Assembly (NCBI RefSeq): GCF_033110965.1
Contig: NZ_CP137003.1
Coordinates: 744,001 to 808,000 of the forward strand
DNA: 64,000 bases
From: Raineyella sp. LH-20
Lineage (GTDB): Bacteria; Actinomycetota; Actinomycetes; Propionibacteriales; Propionibacteriaceae
Direction of reading: 5' to 3'
In this document: piece after piece, positions 16,853 through 25,007 of the stretch
How the letters are laid out: every line of letters begins with the position of its first letter
Position numbering within the stretch: position 1 is the stretch's first letter
Made by a program: the position numbers and the translations under genes
The notes under the pieces: model-generated
Database searches by the model: none
The model's input: only the letters and a program-made list of their open reading frames with translations
What the model was told of the DNA's origin: nothing

Positions 16853-17851
16853 TCAGACCCCGGCCCGGCTGAGGCACCGTTCGACGAACCCGACCTGGAG
16901 TGGCCACTGGAACCCTTCGCCGCCCTTGTGGTCGTTGTAGCGATAGACCTCGATGTGCTTGTCGTCGGCACCCGCACTGCCCGGGGCGCCGTAGTGGTTG
17001 AACGCCGCGAACACCGTCGACGGCGGACAGGTCTGATCCTGCAGACCGGTCGAGAACAGCGCCGGTGCCGTGGCACGCTTGGCGAAGTTGACCGCATCGA
17101 CGTACGACAGGGTCTCGAAGGTCGGCTCGACGAGGTCGCGGTGACACCGCAGGTAGCCGTTGATCTCGTCGTACGGAGTGTCGACGGTGAGCCCGACCGC
17201 CCGCTCGAAGTGGCAGAGGAAGGGCACGTTCGGTGTCACCGCCACCAGGCCCTCGACGAGGCCGGCGACGGCGATCGCCAGTCCACCACCCTGACTGATG
17301 CCGACGACGGACACCAGGTCCGGGTCCACCAGCGGGAGCGATCGCAGCGTGTCGACGGCCCGGACGGCGTCGGTGATCAGGCGACGGTAGTAGTAGCCCT
17401 CGGGAGACTCGATGCCGCGTGTCATCAGACCAGGGAAGGCCGGGCCGTTGCCATGCGGATCGGCGGTGTCGCCCGGGACCGATCCACTGCCCTGTCCGCG
17501 GGTGTCCATCCGCAGGTAGGCGTAGCCGGCGAGCGCCCAGCCGGCCGCCTCGTGGGCCAGGCCACGCCCGCCCCGGTATCCCACCGTCTCGACGATCCCC
17601 GGCAGCGGGCCGGTGGCGCCGTGCGGTGTGGCGAGCCACGCCTTGACCGGCTCACCCAGGAAGCCCGGGAAGGTCACGTCGTACAGGTCGACGACCGTCA
17701 GCGGGGTCGGCATCGGCACCACCGCGACGGCTCCACCGACAGAGCGGGACTCGGCCAACGTACGCGTCCAGAACGCGTCGAAGTCGGCAGGCTCACGCAC
17801 CTGCGGCGCATAGGCCCGGAGCTCGTCGAGAGGAAGATCAAAGAACGGCAT
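16853..17851 (-). CDS. Acetylxylan esterase/cephalosporin-C deacetylase family (CE7) hydrolase
   Basis: A 332-residue alpha/beta hydrolase of the AXE1/CE7 family. It has the oxyanion motif VGYRGGRG, RMDTRGQG, the family hallmark LMTRGIESPEGYYYRRL, nucleophile Ser186 in GISQGGG, and a late DDKHIEVYRYNDHKGGEG segment with the catalytic His. CE7 enzymes remove acetyl groups from xylo-oligosaccharides and other acetylated sugars. There is no signal peptide, so it acts in the cytoplasm on imported substrates. It is preceded by AGGGAG and overlapped by a small upstream ORF. The promoter carries a regulon 1 operator. Confidence 0.88.
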   Translation of the reverse strand: MPFFDLPLDELRAYAPQVREPADFDAFWTRTLAESRSVGGAVAVVPMPTPLTVVDLYDVTFPGFLGEPVKAWLATPHGATGPLPGIVETVGYRGGRGLAHEAAGWALAGYAYLRMDTRGQGSGSVPGDTADPHGNGPAFPGLMTRGIESPEGYYYRRLITDAVRAVDTLRSLPLVDPDLVSVVGISQGGGLAIAVAGLVEGLVAVTPNVPFLCHFERAVGLTVDTPYDEINGYLRCHRDLVEPTFETLSYVDAVNFAKRATAPALFSTGLQDQTCPPSTVFAAFNHYGAPGSAGADDKHIEVYRYNDHKGGEGFQWPLQVGFVERCLSRAGV

Positions 17852-18005
17852 CGCGGTCGCTCCCTGCCCGATCGGTCACCGCACGATCGCCCGACAGGGG
17901 TGGCGCCGCGAAGCCGATCGGCGAGGCGGTCTTCTCGACCACGTCCGGCGATCCCCCGACGCCTTTCGGCCCGGAGAAGTCCCGGGCCTCGATCTGGTCC
18001 GACAT
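17838..18005 (-). CDS. Possible 55-residue small ORF upstream of the esterase
   Basis: ATG at 18005 sits eight bases after a strong ribosome site, AAGGAAGG, and opens a 55-codon frame beginning MSDQIEARDFSGPKGVGG. It overlaps the esterase start by 14 bases in another frame. It is the first start codon downstream of the operator at 18045, so it should be translated if the transcript starts there. The product is small, soluble and Asp/Gly-rich, with no domain I recognise. Confidence 0.5.
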   Translation of the reverse strand: MSDQIEARDFSGPKGVGGSPDVVEKTASPIGFAAPPLSGDRAVTDRAGSDRDAVL

Positions 18006-18044
18006 CCGTCAACCTTCCTTGAAGACGTCCTTGTCCACCCACTG

Positions 18045-18058
18045 GGAAAGCGTTTTCC
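18045..18058. promoter_or_regulatory. LacI-type operator (regulon 1) before the esterase
   Basis: GGAAAGCGTTTTCC matches the regulon motif at both ends. It is 40 bases upstream of the small ORF and about 190 upstream of the esterase. The divergent Gfo/Idh/MocA gene has its own copy 98 bases away, so the divergent pair may be controlled by paired operators. Confidence 0.7.
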
Positions 18059-18142
18059 ATACCATAACCCGATGATCACCTCGGTTGTCAAGGCCCACGC
18101 CCGTTTATGGCAACCTCCACAGGTTCCGGTGTACGCTGCACT

Positions 18143-18156
18143 GGTAAGCGCTTTCT
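18143..18156. promoter_or_regulatory. LacI-type operator (regulon 1) before the Gfo/Idh/MocA + DUF6807 operon
   Basis: GGTAAGCGCTTTCT is within one base of the site at 22323. It lies 20 bases upstream of the oxidoreductase ATG, so a bound repressor would cover the start of transcription or the ribosome site. Confidence 0.72.
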
Positions 18157-18176
18157 CACTGAGGAGACGGAAGCTG

Positions 18177-19262
18177 ATGTCGAGACCATTGCGAGCGGCG
18201 CTGCTCGGCGCCGGAGATGTTGCCCGCCTGCACGCGGACGCGCTGGCTGCGATGGACGGGGTGGCCCTGGTGTCCGCCGCCGACACCGCCGATCCGAGTG
18301 CGTTCTGCGACCGACACGGGATCCCCGGCCGGTACACGTCGCTGGAGGAGATGCTGCGCGTCGAGCGGCCCGATGTGGTGCACCTCTGCACACCCCCGGG
18401 CGGCCACGCCGGTCAGGCGATCTCCTGTTTCGCGGCCGGCGCACACGTCATCGCCGAGAAGCCCGCAGCGCTCTCGCTGGTGGAGGTCGACGCGATGATC
18501 GACGCCGGCCGACGAGCGGACCGGAAGCTCGCCATCGTCTTCCAGCAACGGACCGGCACCGCGGCGGCCCACGTCCGCGAACTGCTGCGATCCGGTCGGC
18601 TCGGCCGGCCGATGGTCGCGAACTGCCAGACCCTCTGGTACCGCGACCAGGCCTATTTCGACGTGCCTTGGCGCGGAACCTTCGCCACCGAAGGCGGCGG
18701 CACCACGCTGGGCCACAGCATCCACCAGATCGACCTGCTCGGCTACCTGCTCGGCGACTGGAGGTCCGCGTCGGCCCGGATGTGGCGACGCGGACGGGAG
18801 ACTGAGACCGAGGACACCGTCACTGGGACCCTGCTCTTCGACGACGGCGTGGTGGCCTCGGTGCTGGGGACCGTCCTGGCCCCCCGACAGGTCAGCGCGA
18901 TCCGGATCGACACCGACGTCGCCACGGTTGAGCTCGAGCATCTCTATGGCCACGGGCACGCCAACTGGCGGATCACCCCGTTGCCCGGCCATGCGCCCGA
19001 CCCGGCCTGGGCCTGGCCCCGGGATGAAGTCCCCAGCGGCCACGACGACTACCTCCGCCAGATCTATGCGTCACTGCTCTCCGGGAGCGACCTTCCCGAT
19101 ATCGCCTCCGGCCCGCGGCGCTCGATGGAGATCGTGTCGGCGATGTACGCCTCGGCCCGGCGGAACGGGGCCGAGGTGACCGCAGCCGAGCTGGCCGCCG
19201 AGCCGGAGCTGCGCGGGCCGCTGTTCGTGGTGCCGCGCGAGCTGCGGGACATGGCCCGATGA
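18177..19262 (+). CDS. Gfo/Idh/MocA-family oxidoreductase
   Basis: A 361-residue NAD(P)-dependent sugar or inositol dehydrogenase-type protein. It has an N-terminal Rossmann motif (ALLGAGDVARLHADAL), HLCTPPGGHAGQAI, the conserved EKP motif (IAEKPAAL), and a C-terminal domain with GGGTTLGHSIHQIDLLGYL carrying the catalytic-region His and Asp. It shares a four-base ATGA overlap with the DUF6807 gene, so the two are co-translated. Family members often oxidise C2 or C3 hydroxyls of sugars. The substrate here is unknown. Confidence 0.9.
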   Translation: MSRPLRAALLGAGDVARLHADALAAMDGVALVSAADTADPSAFCDRHGIPGRYTSLEEMLRVERPDVVHLCTPPGGHAGQAISCFAAGAHVIAEKPAALSLVEVDAMIDAGRRADRKLAIVFQQRTGTAAAHVRELLRSGRLGRPMVANCQTLWYRDQAYFDVPWRGTFATEGGGTTLGHSIHQIDLLGYLLGDWRSASARMWRRGRETETEDTVTGTLLFDDGVVASVLGTVLAPRQVSAIRIDTDVATVELEHLYGHGHANWRITPLPGHAPDPAWAWPRDEVPSGHDDYLRQIYASLLSGSDLPDIASGPRRSMEIVSAMYASARRNGAEVTAAELAAEPELRGPLFVVPRELRDMAR

Positions 19263-20089
19263 CCGGCGAGCCCCGCCTCGTCCTGGCCGACGACGTGACC
19301 GTCATCGCGAACGGGCTCCACCTCGCCCGGTGCGTGATCGAGCCGACGCCGGCCTTCGAGTCTCCCCGCCCGTACTGGCATCCGCTGCGCACGCTGCACG
19401 GTGCGGTGGTCAGCGACCACCGGCCACCGGACCACTCCTGGCACTGGGGGCTGTCGCTGGCGGTCGCCAACATCCGGGTGAACGCCCTCGACGAGGAGGT
19501 GAACCTCTGGGGCGGCGTCACCTGGGTCACCGGCGACGGCTACCGGCAACTGAACAACAACGGCAGCGAGCGTCACGACGGCTGGCGGACGTCCGCCGGC
19601 GGTGCCACCGAAGACCTCACCTGGTGCACGGCGGGCGGCCAGGAGTTCCTCGCCGAGACCCGGGCGCACCGGCTGGTCGCGGTCCGGACCGGTTGGGCGC
19701 TCCGGGTGACGAGCACCTGGCGCAATCTCACCGACGACGTCATCGTCTTCGGCAGCCCGACCACCGCCGGCCGGCCGAACGCCGGCTACGGCGGGTTCTT
19801 CCTGCGCGGCAGCGAGGCGCTGCGCGGTGCACGGGTCGAACTGGACGGATCTCCGATCGACGCCGACGCGGCGATGGGGGAACGAGGCATGGCGATGTCG
19901 CTACTCGCACCGGGCGGCCTCCGAGTCACCATGCGATCCCTGCCGGGCAATCCGGTGGAGCCGACGCCGTGGTTCGTCCGCACCGACCCGGTGGTGATGC
20001 TGTGTGCCGCGCCGTTCTTCCACACCCAGTGGACCTTGTCGGCCGGCCAGCAGGTCACCTGGGTCTGGGAGCTGCAGATCGAGGACTGA
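19259..20089 (+). CDS. DUF6807 (PmoA-like) family protein
   Basis: A 276-residue protein resembling the family first named for methane oxygenase PmoA, now DUF6807. Key features are YWHPLRTLHG near residue 38, the histidine-rich DHRPPDHSWHWGLSLAVANI and a late PWFVRTDPVVMLCAAPFF. The fold is thought to be beta-rich, and methane oxidation is not implied. These genes repeatedly sit beside Gfo/Idh/MocA dehydrogenases in sugar clusters, as here with an overlapping start. Its reaction is not established; a carbohydrate-binding or epimerase-like role is only a guess. Confidence 0.78.
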   Translation: MTGEPRLVLADDVTVIANGLHLARCVIEPTPAFESPRPYWHPLRTLHGAVVSDHRPPDHSWHWGLSLAVANIRVNALDEEVNLWGGVTWVTGDGYRQLNNNGSERHDGWRTSAGGATEDLTWCTAGGQEFLAETRAHRLVAVRTGWALRVTSTWRNLTDDVIVFGSPTTAGRPNAGYGGFFLRGSEALRGARVELDGSPIDADAAMGERGMAMSLLAPGGLRVTMRSLPGNPVEPTPWFVRTDPVVMLCAAPFFHTQWTLSAGQQVTWVWELQIED

Positions 20090-20102
20090 ACGGGTCGAGA
20101 CG

Positions 20103-20142
20103 GCAGAGGGCGTCGGTGGCTGCGCCCACCGACGCCCTCTGC
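20103..20142. terminator. Strong bidirectional hairpin terminator
   Basis: A 17-bp perfect stem, GCAGAGGGCGTCGGTGG against its complement, closes a small loop between the convergent DUF6807 gene and the TIM-barrel gene. It starts 14 bases after the DUF6807 stop. Confidence 0.8.
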
Positions 20143-20200
20143 TGCGTCCGTGCCCCCATCAGGGAGCCATGCCGACCGGACGCCTTCCGTCGGCCGCCGC

Positions 20201-21088
20201 TCAGCGCTGGGCCAGGTAGGATCCATGGGCCAAGTGGGGCGAGACCGTCTCCCCGAAGGTCGTCGCCGTACGGTGGACGACGGTGGCCGGATCGTCGGCC
20301 CAGACCTCCTCGTTGAAGATCTCCACTTCAACGTCACCGGCATACCCGGCGGCCTCCACCGCGGTGGTGAACGCGGCGAAGTCGATCACGCCCTCCCCGG
20401 GGTAGTGCCGGGCGAGCAGGACGTCGGCCGGCAGCGGTGTCCTCCAGTCACAGACCTGATAGCTGGCGATCCTGCCCTCCCGCCCTGCCCGGGCGATCTG
20501 GTCCAGGACGTCGGGATCCCACCAGAGGTGGAAGGTGTCGACGGTGACCGCCACCACCGACGGCTCGAAGTCGGCGGCGAGGTCCAGCGCCTGTCCCAGA
20601 GTGGAGACCACCGCGCGATCGGAGCAGTACATCGGATGCAGCGGCTCGATCGCCAGGGTCACCCCCGCCGCGGCGGCCACCGGAACCAACTCCTCGAGGG
20701 CCTCACGGACCAGGCGACGGGCGCCGACCAGATCGCGCGAACCGGCGGGCAGCCCGCCCGCGACGAGCACCAGCACCGCCGTCGAGCCAGGGGCGCCGGC
20801 GGCCGCCAGGGTCGCGGTCTCCTCGATCGCGCGACGATTGTCGTCCAGGGCGGCCCGCCGCTCCGCCCCCTCGGGCAGGGTGAAGAAGCCACCACGGCAC
20901 AGGGTGCTGAACCGCAGGCCGGAGTCCTCCAGCCGCCGGGCGGCGCGGGCGAGGCCGATCGCCTGCACCGGCTCCCGCCACAGGCCGATGGCCGCTACCC
21001 CTGCCGACGCGGTGACCTCGAGAGCGGTGGACAGGTCGGCGTGCTTGAGGGTGGCGGTATTGATCGACAACCGCGGATCCACGTCCAT
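20201..21088 (-). CDS. Sugar phosphate isomerase/epimerase (xylose isomerase-like TIM barrel)
   Basis: A 295-residue TIM-barrel protein. Features are LSINTATLKHADLSTALEV at the start, the metal-site strands IEPLHPM and AVTVDTFHLWWDPD, and a late VEVEIFNEEVWADD. The pattern of Glu, Asp and His ligands fits the AP-endonuclease 2/xylose isomerase-like superfamily. The ATG at 21088 is 13 bases past the stop of the upstream Gfo/Idh/MocA gene, and the larger in-frame extension is antisense noise. It probably isomerises or cleaves the keto-sugar made by the partner dehydrogenase. Confidence 0.87.
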   Translation of the reverse strand: MDVDPRLSINTATLKHADLSTALEVTASAGVAAIGLWREPVQAIGLARAARRLEDSGLRFSTLCRGGFFTLPEGAERRAALDDNRRAIEETATLAAAGAPGSTAVLVLVAGGLPAGSRDLVGARRLVREALEELVPVAAAAGVTLAIEPLHPMYCSDRAVVSTLGQALDLAADFEPSVVAVTVDTFHLWWDPDVLDQIARAGREGRIASYQVCDWRTPLPADVLLARHYPGEGVIDFAAFTTAVEAAGYAGDVEVEIFNEEVWADDPATVVHRTATTFGETVSPHLAHGSYLAQR

Positions 21089-21101
21089 GTCCGTACGCCC
21101 G

Positions 21102-22307
21102 TCAGGCGAGGTCGAGCGCGGGCAGGACGACCTTGCGGCCCTCCCGGTGCGACTCGAGCGCCGCCTCGGCCAACTGCACGCCCCGAGCGCCCGCCAGCAG
21201 GTCGAACGGGTAGGGCGTCCCGTCGGCGTACGAGACCAAGTACTCCTCCCACTGCTGCTTGAAGCCGTTGTCGAACAGGTCGTTGCTCGGCATCTCGAGC
21301 CAGTCCCCGGCGTAGGTGTGCTCGTCGGCCAGATCGGGGTTCCACACCGGCTTCGGGGTCGCGGTCCGCGGCTGGAGCTTCGCGCCGAACAGGCCGACGA
21401 CGGCCGAGCCGTGGGTCCCGTCGACCTGGAACTCGACCAGTTCGTCCCGGTTGACCCGCACGGTCCAACTCGAGTTGATCTGGGCCACCACACCCCCGGC
21501 CAGCTCGAACACGCCGTACGCGGCGTCCTCGGCGGTGGCCGCGTACGGCTCGCCCTGCTCGTCCCAGCGCTGCGGGATGTGTACGGCAGCCTGGGCATAG
21601 ACGGACTCGACGCGGCCGAACAGGTTCTCCAGCACGTAGCTCCAGTGCGGGAACATATCGGTGATGATGCCGCCGCCGTCCTCGGTGCGGTAGTTCCAGC
21701 TCGGTCGCTGCGCCTGCTGCCAGTCGCCCTCGAACACCCAGTAGCCGAACTCTCCACGCACGCTGAGGATCCGGCCGAAGAAGCCGGAGTCGATCAGCCG
21801 ACGCAGCTTCTGCAGGCCGGGCAGGTACAGCTTGTCGTGCACCACGCCGGTCTTCACCCCGGCAGCGGCCGCCAGCCGGGCCAGTTCGAGCGCCTCGGGG
21901 AGGCTCTCCGCGGTGGGCTTCTCGGTGTAGATCGCCTTGCCGGCGGCGATGGCCTTGCGGATCGCGGCGGCGCGGGCCTTGGTGACCAGGAAGTCGGCGT
22001 AGATCTCCCAGCGCGGATCCGCCAGCACCGCGTCCAGGTCGGTGGAGTAGTCCGCGATCCCGTGCCGGTCCGCCAGCTCGGCGAGCTTGGCCTCGCTGCG
22101 CCCGACCAGGATCGGGCGGACAGTGATCCGGGACCCATCGGGCCGCTCGAGGCCGCCCTGGTCGCGGATCGCCAGGATCGATCGAACAAGGTGCTGCCGG
22201 TAGCCCATGCGCCCCGAGGCACCGTTCAGGATGATGCCGATCTCGCGGGTGCCGGACGCGGGCGCGTCGGCCACTGCAGGATCGGTGATTGTTGTCGCCA
22301 CTGACAT
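21102..22307 (-). CDS. Gfo/Idh/MocA-family oxidoreductase
   Basis: A 401-residue dehydrogenase. After about 20 disordered residues comes a modified Rossmann motif (GIILNGASGRMGYRQHL), the EKP motif (YTEKPTAE), VVHDKLYLPGLQKLRRL, and a C-terminal domain with DGGGIITDMFPHWSYVLENL. It is only distantly like the oxidoreductase at 18177, so the two probably handle different substrates or steps. AAAGGTG precedes the ATG, and a regulon 1 operator is 15 bases further upstream. It heads a two-gene operon with the TIM-barrel protein. Confidence 0.9.
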   Translation of the reverse strand: MSVATTITDPAVADAPASGTREIGIILNGASGRMGYRQHLVRSILAIRDQGGLERPDGSRITVRPILVGRSEAKLAELADRHGIADYSTDLDAVLADPRWEIYADFLVTKARAAAIRKAIAAGKAIYTEKPTAESLPEALELARLAAAAGVKTGVVHDKLYLPGLQKLRRLIDSGFFGRILSVRGEFGYWVFEGDWQQAQRPSWNYRTEDGGGIITDMFPHWSYVLENLFGRVESVYAQAAVHIPQRWDEQGEPYAATAEDAAYGVFELAGGVVAQINSSWTVRVNRDELVEFQVDGTHGSAVVGLFGAKLQPRTATPKPVWNPDLADEHTYAGDWLEMPSNDLFDNGFKQQWEEYLVSYADGTPYPFDLLAGARGVQLAEAALESHREGRKVVLPALDLA

Positions 22308-22322
22308 GATTCACCTTTCATT

Positions 22323-22336
22323 GGTAAGCGCTTTCC
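22323..22336. promoter_or_regulatory. LacI-type operator (regulon 1) before the Gfo/Idh/MocA + TIM-barrel operon
   Basis: GGTAAGCGCTTTCC, the best copy of the motif in the window, lies 15 bases upstream of the oxidoreductase start codon. Confidence 0.75.
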
Positions 22337-22490
22337 CCCCACTATGACACAGACCGCGGCGACACGCAAAGGTCAACGGGGCACTCAGACGAGCACCAGC
22401 ACGGCCCGCTGCTCGGCGATCTGCCACCCCCAACTCGGCGTTTCACCACCCGCAACTCGGCGATCTGCCACCGTCTCACCGAAAACGACA

Positions 22491-22521
22491 AGCGCCGCCG
22501 GGCGCTCGGCCCGACGGCGCT
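22491..22521 (-). terminator. Hairpin terminator of the rhamnose operon
   Basis: AGCGCCGCCGGG at 22491-22502 pairs with CCCGACGGCGCT at 22510-22521 with one mismatch and a 7-base loop. It begins 10 bases past the rhaD stop. Two 17-base copies of CTCGGCGATCTGCCACC at 22412 and 22456 fill the remaining gap. Confidence 0.65.
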
Positions 22522-22531
22522 CGACCGCAGA

Positions 22532-23347
22532 TCAGAACAGCTCGGTCGGTACGTCGAAAGCGACCACCACGCGGTGCAGGTCCTCATCGCTCAGCCCCTC
22601 GGCGAGGCCGCCCATGCACCGGTTGCGGTACTCGTACATCGCGCCGGCCTCGGCGTACTCCACCTTGTCGACGGCCGCCAGCGGCGAGTCGTCGGAGCGC
22701 ACCATGATCCCGTGCTTGGACCACAGCACGATCTGGTGGGCGCGCAAGCCTGCGATGTTGTTCTCCATCAGCTCCTGGCTGCCCGGCACCATGAAGTCCA
22801 GCACGCCGATGCCGGCGGGCAGCTGGACGATGGTCTCCGGCTCCCAGCGCAGGACCGCCTTGTTGAACGCCGCGGTGGAGCGCAACGCGGCGACGTGGGA
22901 CAGGCTGACCAGGTACGGCGGCTGGGCGTGGACCAGAGCCTGGAACTCCACCCCGCGCGCGGCGATCTGGTCGGCGTGGACCGCGAGATGGGAGTTGAGC
23001 TCGGAGGTCGGCCGGGCGTACGTACGGTCGTCGCCGTAGTGCAGGATGCCGGTCGTCCCGCCGGGCTGCACGGTGATCGCGGCGACGGTCGCGGTCGGGG
23101 CGTCCGCGACATCGCGCAGCCGGCTGCCGGAGCCGGTCACCAGCACGGTCCGGCCGGCCAGGGTCGGCACCGTCCAGGGCAGTTCGAGGGGCTCGGTGTG
23201 CGGGAAGAGTTCGTCGAGCTCGACCGGGGCGGCCGTGCAGACGGAGATGTTGCCGGCACCGGCCTCGCAGGCGCCCATCTGGTCGAGGCGCCGACCGGCC
23301 GCCCCCATGGAGGCCAAGAGTTCCTGGACGGTGGTGGGAGTGGACAT
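22532..23347 (-). CDS. rhaD: Rhamnulose-1-phosphate aldolase
   Basis: A 271-residue class II aldolase. It splits L-rhamnulose 1-phosphate into dihydroxyacetone phosphate and L-lactaldehyde. Features are EAGAGNISV near residue 30, LVTGSGSRLRDV, zinc-site histidines in ALVHAQPPYLVSLSH and LWSKHGIMV, and RPTSELNSHLAVH. It is the last gene of the rhamnose operon, after rhaB. The dihydroxyacetone phosphate goes to glycolysis. No lactaldehyde dehydrogenase or reductase is recognised in the window. Confidence 0.9.
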   Translation of the reverse strand: MSTPTTVQELLASMGAAGRRLDQMGACEAGAGNISVCTAAPVELDELFPHTEPLELPWTVPTLAGRTVLVTGSGSRLRDVADAPTATVAAITVQPGGTTGILHYGDDRTYARPTSELNSHLAVHADQIAARGVEFQALVHAQPPYLVSLSHVAALRSTAAFNKAVLRWEPETIVQLPAGIGVLDFMVPGSQELMENNIAGLRAHQIVLWSKHGIMVRSDDSPLAAVDKVEYAEAGAMYEYRNRCMGGLAEGLSDEDLHRVVVAFDVPTELF

Positions 23348-23364
23348 GTGATGACTTCCTTCGG

Positions 23365-23416
23365 GTCGATGGACAGGGGGTCGATGGACAGGGGGTCGAT
23401 GTACAGGGGGTCGAGG
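23365..23416. repeat. 15-bp tandem repeat between rhaB and rhaD
   Basis: The unit GTCGATGGACAGGGG occurs three times (the third with one change) plus a partial copy, just upstream of rhaD and 14 bases before the rhaB stop. The length is a multiple of three, so frames stay open through it. It is a possible slippage site in the rhaB-rhaD spacer. Confidence 0.8.
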
Positions 23417-23429
23417 TCGTGGAGGTCGT

Positions 23430-24953
23430 TCAGGTGCGCGGGACGCGGCCGTCGGCGGTGTGCCAGGGATGCGCCGCGCACGGCTCGTACCGCACCGTCG
23501 GGAACGAGCGCCGGATCACTGCGCGCAGCGCGGTCAGGTCCTGCGGGGCGGCGCCGATGGCGCGCAACTGGATCAGCATGTTGCCGAGCCCGGTCCCCTC
23601 CGCGGGCCCCGCCTCCACCGGCCGGCCGGTGGCATCGGCAGTGAGCTGGCACAGCAGCGCGTTCTGCGAGCCGCCACCCACCAGGTGTACCGTACGGATC
23701 TCCTTGCCCGACAGGCGGGTGGCGTCATCCAGGGCCCGGGCGTACGCCAGGGCGAGCGAGTCGGTGACGCAGCGGAGGTGCTCCCCCCGACTGCGTGGCA
23801 CCGGTTCGCCGGCCTCCCGGCACATCTCGGCGATCCGCAGCGGCATCTCGCCGGGGGCGAGCAGCCGGGCGTCGTTCATGTCGATCAGGCTGCGCAGCGG
23901 TTCCGCGCCGGCGGCCTCCGGCACCAGGGTGTCCCAGCCGAGGTCGGTCTGGCCCAGGTAGCGCCAGTAGTTGATGCACTCGGTCATCACCCACAGGCCC
24001 ATCACGTTCCGGAGGTAACGTACGGTGCCGTCCACCCCGAGTTCGTTGGTGAAGTTGGCCAGCCGGCTCTCCTCGGTGCGCAGCGGCGCATCGAGTTCCA
24101 CGCCGACCAGCGACCACGTGCCGCAGGAGATGTAGCCGAACGCGTCGTCCGCTGCCGGCACCGCGACCACCGCCGACGCGGTGTCGTGGCTGCCCACCGC
24201 GACCAGCGGGGTCGGCGCCCCGGCCGGCGTCGCCAGCGCCAGCTGGGGGACGTCGACCGGAGCCAGCAGGGTGCCGGGCTCGACCAGGTCGGGCAGCAGC
24301 GCTGTCGCGTCGATCCCCCAGCCGTCGTCCAAGGCGGCGAGGATCCCGGCCGACCAGGTCCGCGCCGCCACGTCCAGCAGCCCGGTGGTGGAGGCGTGGG
24401 TGACCTCGGCGACCTCCCGCCCGGTCAGCCAGAAGCCGAGCAGGTCGGGCAGCAGGAGCAGCCGATCGGCCAGGCCGAGGGAGGCCTGAGTCCGATCCGC
24501 GATCAGCTGGAACATGGTGTTGAACGGCTGCACCTGCAGCCCGTTCACCGCGTAGAGCCGGTCGGCGGGGAACCGCTCGAAGAACCGCTCCGGCACGCCG
24601 TCGGTCCGCGAGGAGCGGTAGCTGGTCGGGTTGCCCAGCAGATGCCCGGTGCGGTCCAGCAGCCCGTAGTCCACTCCCCAGGTGTCGATGCCGACGGCGT
24701 CGACCGGCCCGCGCCGGCCGGCGACCCGCAGGCCCTGCTGGATGCCCTGCCACAGTGCCAGCACATCCCACTGGAGATCGGCGCCCCCGGCACGGGTGCG
24801 CACCCGGACGGCTCCGTTGGGGAAACGTGCCGCCTCCTCGATCGCCAGCCGACCGTCCCGGTAGTGGCCGGTCAGGACGCGACCGCTGGTGGCACCCAGG
24901 TCGACGGCTGCCACGGTGGTCGGGGGCGCTGTGGTCGGGGGCACTGTGGTCAT
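23430..24953 (-). CDS. rhaB: Rhamnulokinase
   Basis: A 507-residue FGGY-family kinase that phosphorylates L-rhamnulose at O1. It shows the N-terminal phosphate loop AAVDLGATSGRVL, the sugar-site motif GIDTWGVDYGLLD, VGSHDTASAVVAVP, and the second ATP-site segment VHLVGGGSQNALLCQLTADA. Length and order match rhaB products. It lies between rhaI and rhaD in the operon, with 54 bases to rhaI. Confidence 0.93.
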   Translation of the reverse strand: MTTVPPTTAPPTTVAAVDLGATSGRVLTGHYRDGRLAIEEAARFPNGAVRVRTRAGGADLQWDVLALWQGIQQGLRVAGRRGPVDAVGIDTWGVDYGLLDRTGHLLGNPTSYRSSRTDGVPERFFERFPADRLYAVNGLQVQPFNTMFQLIADRTQASLGLADRLLLLPDLLGFWLTGREVAEVTHASTTGLLDVAARTWSAGILAALDDGWGIDATALLPDLVEPGTLLAPVDVPQLALATPAGAPTPLVAVGSHDTASAVVAVPAADDAFGYISCGTWSLVGVELDAPLRTEESRLANFTNELGVDGTVRYLRNVMGLWVMTECINYWRYLGQTDLGWDTLVPEAAGAEPLRSLIDMNDARLLAPGEMPLRIAEMCREAGEPVPRSRGEHLRCVTDSLALAYARALDDATRLSGKEIRTVHLVGGGSQNALLCQLTADATGRPVEAGPAEGTGLGNMLIQLRAIGAAPQDLTALRAVIRRSFPTVRYEPCAAHPWHTADGRVPRT

Positions 24954-25007
24954 CGCGTCACTCCTCGCTGTCTGGTGTCCGGACCGACTGTCCTCGAGCG
25001 GCGCCGC

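Noticed and set aside
19330-20316. A 328-codon frame overlapping the DUF6807 gene in another frame
   Set aside because: It passes through the terminator at 20103-20142 and lacks motifs; the DUF6807 frame is coupled to the upstream gene by ATGA.
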